Below are positions 1 through 5,785 of a DNA stretch of 7,702 nucleotides, one piece after another. The stretch lies in the NCBI GenBank assembly GCA_900771165.1, contig CAAGMX010000436.1, positions 1-7,702 of the forward strand, written 5' to 3'. Numbering within the stretch: position 1 is the first letter of the stretch; every line of letters starts with the position of its first letter. The notes beneath the pieces were generated by a model. It was not told the origin of the DNA. It saw only the letters and a program-made list of their open reading frames with translations, and searched no databases. The DNA comes from Victivallales bacterium. GTDB taxonomy: Bacteria > Verrucomicrobiota > Lentisphaeria > Oligosphaerales > Oligosphaeraceae. The position numbers and the translations under genes are program-made.

Positions 1-592
1 CGGCTATACCGCCATCCGCAAAATCCGCGCACTCCCAAACACCGCCACCGCACATATCGTCGCCCTCACCGCCTCCGCCTTCCAGGACGACGTCGACCGC
101 GCCCTCGGCGCCGGCTCCACCGAATTCATCCCCAAGCCCTTCGAGCGGGATCAGCTCCTCCTCTGCATCGCCGACGCCCTGGGCATCACCCCGGAACGGG
201 AACTGCGGGACGACCACCAGGATATGGCCGAAGCCCCGGAAGTGGCCACCGTCCGCCGGATGCACACCTTCATGCGGGAGCAATACCAGCTTTCCCTGGG
301 AGAGATCAAGATGCTCCTGGCCCAGACCCTTACCGACTGGCGCCCGCTGCTGGACAACCTGGGCAGCTACGCCCAGCAGGGCAACGCCCAGGAGACCCTG
401 GCCCTCCTCCACCGCCTCAAGGGAATGCTGGCCGCCATCGGCCTGCTGGAGCACTCCGAAAAGACCGTGGCCATCATGGAGGCCTTCCGGGAAGAGCGCA
501 AGGACGAAGGCCAGACCATGCTCCTGGGCTTCATCCACTCCCTCACCCGCATCTTCAAGCTCCTGGAATCTGACGTCACGATTCCTGCCTGA
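1..592 (+). CDS. Hybrid histidine kinase or receiver-Hpt phosphorelay protein, C-terminal part (5' end outside window)
   Basis: The reading frame is open from base 2 and ends in TGA at 590-592, giving 196 visible residues. Residues 1-63 are the second half of a response-regulator receiver domain: the conserved Thr of ALTAS is at residue 23 and the conserved Lys of PKPF at residue 45. The phosphoacceptor Asp lies upstream of the window. Residues of about 85-190 form a mostly helical Hpt domain with the HxxKG signature in LHRLKGM; the phosphorylatable His is residue 137 (bases 410-412), with Lys140 and Gly141. A receiver followed by Hpt at the C-terminus is the layout of tripartite hybrid sensor kinases, which pass phosphate His-Asp-His to a separate regulator. 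A standalone receiver-Hpt protein is also possible because the kinase core cannot be seen. An internal ATG at 224 would yield only the Hpt part, but the frame continues upstream with clear receiver sequence. The helicase gene starts 20 bases downstream, so co-transcription is possible; no functional link is evident. Confidence 0.88.
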   Translation, partial: GYTAIRKIRALPNTATAHIVALTASAFQDDVDRALGAGSTEFIPKPFERDQLLLCIADALGITPERELRDDHQDMAEAPEVATVRRMHTFMREQYQLSLGEIKMLLAQTLTDWRPLLDNLGSYAQQGNAQETLALLHRLKGMLAAIGLLEHSEKTVAIMEAFREERKDEGQTMLLGFIHSLTRIFKLLESDVTIPA

Positions 593-612
593 TCTCCCCC
601 CTCCGACCCGCC

Positions 613-2013
613 GTGCTGCTCCTGCGCTTCCAACAGGGAACCCTTCTGGTGGGCCAGGGGATTCCCTCCCCCCCTCCGCCCCTCCCCGCCGGCCTCGGCG
701 AATTCTGCCGCTACGACGCCCGGGTCCGGGCCTACCGGGCCAGCGCCTCCGCCTATCCCCACATCCTCCTACGGCTCCACCGGGAAGGCCTCCCCTACGA
801 CGACCAGGCCCGAAACTATCAGCGTTTAGACTCCCCCGCCCCCCTCTCCCGCACCCCCCGATTCTATCAGCAGGAGGCCTTGGAGGCCTGGAGGCGCCAG
901 GGGTTCCGGGGGGTGGTGGTTCTTCCCACGGGCACGGGAAAGTCCTTTTTGGCCCAGATGGCCATAGGGACCGCCTGTCGTTCCACCCTGGTGGTGGTGC
1001 CCACCCTGGAGCTTCTCGCCCAATGGGCCCTCCAGCTGCGCAGTGCCTTTGCCTGTCCTGTGGGCACCTTGGGAGGAGGGAGCCATGACTTGCAGGCCAT
1101 CACCGTCTCCACCTACGATTCCGCCTTGCTGGTCATGGAGCATTGGGGGAACCGTTTCGGCACCCTGGTGGTGGACGAATGCCATCATCTTCCCGGCCCT
1201 GCCTATTCCCAGCTGGCCCGATGCTGCCTGGCTCCCTTCCGCCTGGGACTCACCGCCACCCCGGAACGTCCCGACGGACTCCACCAGGACTATCCCCAGC
1301 TCCTGGGCCCCATCTGCTACCGGAAGGAAATCACCGATTTGCCTGGGGAAACCGTTCTGGCCCCCTATGAAACTCTCACCCTCCCCATTCACCTGACCCC
1401 GGAGGAGGAGCGCCTCTACCGTCAGGCCCGGGAGCTCTACGTGGGATTCCTCCGGGAAAACGAGATTTCCCTAGGCTCCCCCCGGGGATGGGGCATCTTC
1501 CTCCGGGCCTGCAGCCGGCAACCCGGGGGACGCCAGGCCCTCCAGGCCTACCTGACCCAGCGCCGCATCGCCCGCTCCCCCCGGGGGAAGTTCGCCACGG
1601 TCCACCAGCTCCTGACGGCCCACCGCCACGACCGCATCATCCTCTTCACCGCGGACAACGCCACGGCCTACCGCCTGGGCAACACCTTCGCCCTCCCCGT
1701 CATCACCCACCACACCCGTACCCAGGAGCGCATCGCCTTCCTGGAGGGTTTCCGCCAGGGAATCTTCCCGGCCATTGTCACCAGCCGGGTCCTCAACGAG
1801 GGGGTGGATGTCCCCGCCGCCAATGTGGGCATCATCGTCTCCGGCTCCGGCTCCGTGCGGGAGCACGTCCAGCGGCTGGGCCGCATCCTGCGCCCCTCCC
1901 CCGGCAAGACCGCCCTCCTCTACGAGCTGGTCACCCAGGGCACCGGGGAGACCTACACGGCGGAACGGCGCCGCATGCACCCCGCCTACGGAAAGCCCGC
2001 CTCCCCATGCTGA
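613..2013 (+). CDS. xpb: XPB/Rad25-family superfamily 2 DNA helicase
   Basis: This 466-residue protein is an ATP-dependent DNA helicase/translocase of the XPB (ERCC3/Rad25) type, near the length of archaeal XPB. Residues 1-80 match the short N-terminal region of bacterial homologues, which usually opens with a hydrophobic strand, a GTLLL-like segment and a PxDxR-like stretch. Walker A is PTGTGKS (105-111), the DExH motif is DECHH (188-192), motif III is LTATPER (213-219), motif V is around 389-407 (SRVLNEGVDVPAA) and motif VI is QRLGRILRP (420-428) with arginine-finger candidates Arg424 and Arg427. Both RecA-like lobes are therefore intact. The DExH box has Cys where archaeal XPBs usually have Val (from memory). 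I could not confidently place an RED motif. The start is GTG at 613, chosen because the protein then begins with the hydrophobic strand expected of the family; no ribosome binding site is visible. The stop overlaps the next gene by 7 bases. In archaea XPB works with the Bax1 nuclease in repair; the same pairing is seen here. Confidence 0.93.
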   Translation: MLLLRFQQGTLLVGQGIPSPPPPLPAGLGEFCRYDARVRAYRASASAYPHILLRLHREGLPYDDQARNYQRLDSPAPLSRTPRFYQQEALEAWRRQGFRGVVVLPTGTGKSFLAQMAIGTACRSTLVVVPTLELLAQWALQLRSAFACPVGTLGGGSHDLQAITVSTYDSALLVMEHWGNRFGTLVVDECHHLPGPAYSQLARCCLAPFRLGLTATPERPDGLHQDYPQLLGPICYRKEITDLPGETVLAPYETLTLPIHLTPEEERLYRQARELYVGFLRENEISLGSPRGWGIFLRACSRQPGGRQALQAYLTQRRIARSPRGKFATVHQLLTAHRHDRIILFTADNATAYRLGNTFALPVITHHTRTQERIAFLEGFRQGIFPAIVTSRVLNEGVDVPAANVGIIVSGSGSVREHVQRLGRILRPSPGKTALLYELVTQGTGETYTAERRRMHPAYGKPASPC

Positions 2014-3239
2014 CCCCCGCCCTCATCCAGGCCCTCTGCCGCAAAGGCCGACTCTATCCCCGCTTCGCCCCTCCCGAGGCCGCCGAGTGGGGCGAACGCC
2101 TTATCGCCCTCTATCAGGAGGCCCGGCAAAACAGCCTGACCGCCGGGGAACAGGAGGAACTCCTCAAACCCCTCCAGGAGGAAATGGCCAACCCCAAACT
2201 CTTCGCCGCCCTGCGAAAACTCCTGGAGGAGCGTTGTCATTACGTCCTCCCCGCCGAGGCGGACTACCCCGCCATGCGACTCCCCCTCCTCCAGACCTCC
2301 GCCCAGTGGCTGGCGGGAGACGATCCCCTCCCCTCCCTGGAGGAATGGCCCCGGCGCCTCCAAAGCCTCCACCCCCACAACCCCCTGGCCGCCACCGGAC
2401 AGCTCTACGGAGACCTCCCCGAAAACCAGGTGCTGCGGGACTTCGACGCCCCCACTCCCCAGGAACTGGTGGACCGCTATAACACCGGCGTCATCCAGGC
2501 CCTCCTCCTGGGATGCCGCTCCCTGGAGGTCACCCTCCGGGCCCAGAATGCTCCCCAGCTGCGCCGGCTCTGCCAATATCTCCGCTTCTTCCGGCTATTG
2601 GCGGAAATCCGTCCGGCGGAAGGAGATCCCACCAGCCTATCCCTCACCGTGGACGGCCCCGCCGCCATCCTGGAGCAGGGAAAGCGCTATGGCCTGCAGC
2701 TGGCCCTCTTCTTCCCGGCCCTCTGCACCATGCCCCAGTGGCACATCGCCCTCCGCCTTCCCTGGCACGGCCAGGAGGCCCTCCTGGAGCTGGACCAGAC
2801 CTCCGGCCTGAAATGCCCCTACCACCACTTCGCCGCCGCCCTCCCGGAAGAGGTGCGGCTCTTCCAGGAAAATCTCCGTCAGCAGGACGGCCCCTGGGAG
2901 CTGCGGGAGGAATATCTCCCTCTTCAGGGCGAGGAGGCACGCTTCCTCTTCCCCGACTTCACCTTCCAGCGTAAGGGCTCCCCCCAGCTCCTCTTCCTGG
3001 AACTTTTCCACCGCTGGCACTGCCGGGAACTCCCCCGGCGCCTGGAATGGCTCTCCCAACACCCCGAATCCCCCTTGGTGCTGGGGGTGGAGCGCACTCT
3101 GCTCAAGCGCAAGGAAATCGCCCAGGCCCTGGAACACTTCCCCCTCCTCCCCCACCGGGGATTCCTCTATCGCGACTTCCCCACGGTGGAGAAAACCCTG
3201 CGCACCCTGGAAAAACGCTGGGAAATCCGACCACAATAA
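2007..3239 (+). CDS. bax1: DUF790/Bax1-family nuclease, partner of XPB helicase
   Basis: A 410-residue cytoplasmic protein recognised as DUF790, the family of archaeal Bax1 (Binds Archaeal XPB), an Mg-dependent structure-specific endonuclease. Family landmarks are the DRYNTGVIQALLL helix (157-168), the segment TVDGPAAILEQGKRYGLQLA (214-233), close to the family's usual DGPASLF...RYG...A, and a C-terminal PD-(D/E)xK-type core with FPDFTF (Asp317 at 317) and FLELFHRWH (Glu332 at 332). Family members typically read IPDF...LEIVGFWTPEYL here, by my recollection, so the acidic residues are kept while the following stretch is divergent. The start is ATG at 2007, inside the helicase's last codons; an in-frame ATG at 1488 would overlap the helicase by over 500 bases and encode a Pro/Arg/His-rich shadow peptide. 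The 7-base overlap suggests translational coupling and a 1:1 complex. A weak purine patch (GGAAAG, 1990-1995) lies 11 bases before the ATG. Function in repair is inferred from the archaeal system; a defence role cannot be excluded. Confidence 0.87.
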   Translation: MLTPALIQALCRKGRLYPRFAPPEAAEWGERLIALYQEARQNSLTAGEQEELLKPLQEEMANPKLFAALRKLLEERCHYVLPAEADYPAMRLPLLQTSAQWLAGDDPLPSLEEWPRRLQSLHPHNPLAATGQLYGDLPENQVLRDFDAPTPQELVDRYNTGVIQALLLGCRSLEVTLRAQNAPQLRRLCQYLRFFRLLAEIRPAEGDPTSLSLTVDGPAAILEQGKRYGLQLALFFPALCTMPQWHIALRLPWHGQEALLELDQTSGLKCPYHHFAAALPEEVRLFQENLRQQDGPWELREEYLPLQGEEARFLFPDFTFQRKGSPQLLFLELFHRWHCRELPRRLEWLSQHPESPLVLGVERTLLKRKEIAQALEHFPLLPHRGFLYRDFPTVEKTLRTLEKRWEIRPQ

Positions 3240-3245
3240 CCCCCC

Positions 3246-3313
3246 GTGGCCGCCTTTTGCCCTCCTTCCCCCATGGCGCCTGCCATGGGCGGGTGGCTCT
3301 CTGGCGGCCACCC
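3246..3313. repeat. Nested inverted repeats after the helicase-nuclease pair; possible terminator or alternative-fold leader
   Basis: The 131-base gap between the Bax1-like gene and the first GH123-like gene holds three pairings. GTGGCCGCC (3246-3254) is a perfect inverted match to GGCGGCCAC (3303-3311). Inside that span, CCCATGGC (3270-3277) pairs with GCCATGGG (3282-3289) across a 4-base loop. A third stem, GGGTGGC (3291-3297) with GCCACCC (3307-3313), shares bases with the outer arm, so those two cannot form together. No T-tract follows on the + strand, so this is not a classic intrinsic terminator; it may protect the mRNA 3' end, act as a weak terminator, or regulate the next gene. The rest of the gap (3314-3370) is C/T-rich with no promoter I can defend. 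Confidence 0.5.
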
Positions 3314-3370
3314 CATTGAAACGCTACATTGTCTTCCTTGCCCACTCCCTCCCCCCTCGTTGATCACCCT

Positions 3371-5707
3371 ATGAAAAAATCCCTGTTTCTGTTGCTCAGC
3401 CTTTGCGCTCTGCCCCTCCTGGCCGCCGATCTTCTGTTGTACGAGAGCGTCGCCAGCCGCCCCCCGGAGGAGGACTGGCGGATCACGGAGGATGTGACCA
3501 TGGCCCAAGTTCCCTGGCCCAACGGAGAATCGGGCCTGACGGTGAAATTCACCTATCGGGGGGGGGCCAAAGGGTGGCCCTCCGGGAAATATTGGCTGCC
3601 GGAGCATTTGCGAGACTGGCGGAAGGGCAAGACCCTGAATCTGGAGATCTTCTGTGATGCGGCCTGCCGGGTGGGCCTGGTGGTGTCCACCTATGCCGAC
3701 TCCACCACCAAGAGCCTGGGCACGGGAAGTCTCCAGTTTTCCCCGGGGCGGCACAAGATCCAGATTGATCTGGGAGAGCTCAAGGGCTTCGACATCAGCA
3801 ACATGAAGTACATCGACGTCTTCTGCTCCCATCCGCAGACCACCTACTCTGTCTACGTGGGAGACATCTCTCTGGAGATGATTGATCCCGAGGAAGAGGC
3901 CGCCCAAAGCCGTCGGATTGCCGCGGAGTGCCGGGAGGCCCTCCGCTGGCGGAAGGAAGCCTACCAGGGCAAGCTTCCCCGCTTCGCAGAGGAGTTCCAG
4001 GCCCTGGCGGACAGCCTGCCGGAAGTCCCGGAACTGGAGCAGGCCCTCCAGTTCCAAGAAGAGAGCAAGAAAATCCTGCCCCGGCTGGATCGCCAATTCT
4101 TCCAGCACCTGGCCCGGGAGAACAATGGCCTGGCCCTCCGCTGGTGCTACCCCGAGGAAAAGGTGCTCCGGGATCGCTATGCCTTCCTGGCTCCCTACAC
4201 CGACCACTACACCGTGGAGGCCGCCCGGGGAGAGGGAGAATCCGCCCAGCTGGTGGCCTTTGCCCTGAACTCCCTCCCAAATGTCCAGGTGACCCTGGAG
4301 ACCCTGCCGGCGCAAGAGGATGGCACGGCCATCCCGGCGGAAGCCCTCACCCTGGCTCCCGTGGGCTATGTGAAAACCTCCAACCCCGCTTACAAGACGG
4401 ACTATGTCGGCTACTGGCCGGATCCCATCCTGGAATATCTCCAGACCCCCATTCCCTTGGAGGCCAAACACTATCAGAGCTGGTGGCTGGACGTGCAAGT
4501 GCCCCAGGACCAAAAGCCCGGCCTCTACCAGGGTTCCGTGAAGATCACCTATGACAACGGGGGACAGCAGAGCCTCCCCTTCGCCATCCGGGTTCACGAC
4601 TTCACCCTGGCCCAGGGCGTCCCCTACTTCTCTCCCGTCCAATTCATCGTGCCCCCCGCCTTCCCCCAGGGAGCGGAGGCCCGGGAAAAGTACTGGCAGG
4701 CCCTGGCCTCCATGCTCATCGCCCATCGCCTCCAGCCCGATGAAATCTACTACGGGCCGGATCGGGCCGACCTGGTGCCCCACGCCCAGTGGCTCCTGGC
4801 CCATGGCTCCCCCTGTTTCAACCTGGGCTTCATCAACACGGAGGTGGACGACGCCCTCCTGGAACAGGTGCGCAACGCCTACCAGAAGTGCCAGGAGGCC
4901 GGCATCGTGGACAAAGCCTACATCTACTGCTACGATGAAAAGCCCGCCGACATGTTCCCCATGATCCTGGATTCCCTCCGGAAGGTCCGCCAGGCCGCCC
5001 CCGGCGTCCCCACCTACACCACCCTCTACGACGGCACCTTCGGACGAGACAACGGGCTGGACGAGGTGATCGACGCCTGGATCCCCCTCACCGTCTCCTA
5101 CGGCCGCAACAAAGACAACGCCGCCTTGGCTCGAGCCCGGGGAGAAAAGGTGGGCCGGTACGTCTGCTGCACCCCCACCATGCCCTACGCCAACTTCCTC
5201 CTGGAACATCCCGCCACCGCCAACCGCCTTCTCATGGGCTTCATGAAGAAGAAGTACGGGGCGGAATGCTTCCTCTACTACCAGACCAGCGTCTGGCGCA
5301 TCTACGAGAAGAGCAGCGAGGGAACCTATGTCTTCAAGGGCATGATCGACACCCCCATCGCGGGCGGCCCTCTCCTGGAATATCCCTGGATTGGAGAAGC
5401 CTTCCAGAATTTCCCCGGAGACGGACGCCTCCTCTATCCCGCCGCCGACGGCCCCATCCCCACCACCCGCATCAAGAGCATCCGGGACGGCGCAGAGGAC
5501 TGGATGTATCTGGAGCTGCTCGCCAAGGCGTTGGACAACGCCCAGGCCATGGATGAGAGCTGGCGCGCCGCCGCCGCCCAGGAACTCCAGGTGGAGGACA
5601 CCCTGGTGAAAGACCTGACCACCTGGACCACCAATCCTGCCCTGGTCCAAGCGAAGAAACTCCGCCTGGCCGCCCTCCTGGATCAATACGTCCAGAAGAA
5701 TCCCTAG
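3371..5707 (+). CDS. Secreted DUF4091 / glycoside hydrolase 123-like protein, first of a tandem pair
   Basis: A 778-residue exported protein. Residues 1-20 are a Sec signal peptide (MKK, hydrophobic core, LPLLAA), cleaved near Ala19-Ala20; the Cys in it lacks a lipobox. Residues of about 21-172 look like a beta-sandwich, possibly glycan-binding. Residues 173-250 are Glu/Arg/Gln-rich and helical, possibly coiled coil. Residues of about 255-405 form the sandwich usually preceding the GH123 catalytic domain, with ARGEGESAQLV (from 285) and WWLDVQVPQDQKPGLYQG. The rest is DUF4091-like: YIYCYDEKP carries the Asp522-Glu523 pair expected to position the substrate N-acetyl group and act as acid/base in GH123 beta-N-acetylgalactosaminidases. 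TTLYDGTFG, YVCCTPTMPYAN and the late RDGAEDWMYLELL segment also fit. The ATG at 3371 is chosen because the signal peptide starts there; an upstream TTG at 3329 adds 14 unlikely residues. No Shine-Dalgarno sequence precedes it. Galactosaminidase activity is unproven, as many DUF4091 proteins are uncharacterised. Confidence 0.87.
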   Translation: MKKSLFLLLSLCALPLLAADLLLYESVASRPPEEDWRITEDVTMAQVPWPNGESGLTVKFTYRGGAKGWPSGKYWLPEHLRDWRKGKTLNLEIFCDAACRVGLVVSTYADSTTKSLGTGSLQFSPGRHKIQIDLGELKGFDISNMKYIDVFCSHPQTTYSVYVGDISLEMIDPEEEAAQSRRIAAECREALRWRKEAYQGKLPRFAEEFQALADSLPEVPELEQALQFQEESKKILPRLDRQFFQHLARENNGLALRWCYPEEKVLRDRYAFLAPYTDHYTVEAARGEGESAQLVAFALNSLPNVQVTLETLPAQEDGTAIPAEALTLAPVGYVKTSNPAYKTDYVGYWPDPILEYLQTPIPLEAKHYQSWWLDVQVPQDQKPGLYQGSVKITYDNGGQQSLPFAIRVHDFTLAQGVPYFSPVQFIVPPAFPQGAEAREKYWQALASMLIAHRLQPDEIYYGPDRADLVPHAQWLLAHGSPCFNLGFINTEVDDALLEQVRNAYQKCQEAGIVDKAYIYCYDEKPADMFPMILDSLRKVRQAAPGVPTYTTLYDGTFGRDNGLDEVIDAWIPLTVSYGRNKDNAALARARGEKVGRYVCCTPTMPYANFLLEHPATANRLLMGFMKKKYGAECFLYYQTSVWRIYEKSSEGTYVFKGMIDTPIAGGPLLEYPWIGEAFQNFPGDGRLLYPAADGPIPTTRIKSIRDGAEDWMYLELLAKALDNAQAMDESWRAAAAQELQVEDTLVKDLTTWTTNPALVQAKKLRLAALLDQYVQKNP

Positions 5708-5729
5708 CCTCCGGTCATTTTGTTCCCCC

Positions 5730-5755
5730 AGGGGCGCCTTTTCCTGCGCCCCTTT
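5730..5755 (+). terminator. Hairpin between the two GH123-like genes, weak intrinsic terminator
   Basis: AGGGGCGC (5730-5737) pairs perfectly with GCGCCCCT (5746-5753) around an 8-base loop. The stem is very GC-rich and sits 22 bases after the TAG of the first GH123-like gene. It is followed by only three T (5753-5755) and then C-rich sequence, so termination may be partial. The next ATG is 30 bases further on with no promoter that I can recognise, so the hairpin may only reduce read-through or set the 3' end of the first message, leaving the second gene partly co-transcribed. Confidence 0.55.
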
Positions 5756-5785
5756 CCCCATCCCCTCATTTCCCGAACTCACGCC

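Noticed and set aside
1488..2006. An in-frame extension of the Bax1-like gene back to ATG 1488
   Set aside because: The extra residues are Pro/Arg/His-rich and overlap the helicase C-terminal lobe, whose motifs V and VI are clearly coded in another frame. ATG 2007 begins directly with family-like sequence.
1986..3311. Minus-strand open frames opposite the Bax1-like gene (1986-2576, 2637-3311)
   Set aside because: Low-complexity Gly/Glu/Val-rich products that mirror the sense gene; the sense strand carries the DUF790 landmarks.
3316..3345. TTGAAA at 3316-3321 as a -35 box for the first GH123-like gene
   Set aside because: No -10-like sequence sits 16-18 bases downstream; TACATT at 3325 is only 3 bases away.
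3329..3370. TTG at 3329 as start of the first GH123-like gene
   Set aside because: It would place 14 non-hydrophobic residues before a perfect signal peptide that begins at ATG 3371.
3401..3421. Possible lipoprotein signal at the Cys of the first GH123-like protein
   Set aside because: The residues before the Cys are LSL, with Leu at -1 where Gly, Ala or Ser is required; a signal peptidase I site near LAA fits better.
3167..5782. An 871-codon open frame on the minus strand covering the whole first GH123-like gene
   Set aside because: It lies fully opposite a well-supported coding gene with C-ending codons, which removes stops from the antisense frame. Its product is Gly/Val/Gln/Glu-rich with no recognisable domain. 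The similar minus-strand frames opposite the second paralogue (6704-7618, 5897-6589) are explained by the sense-strand homology.
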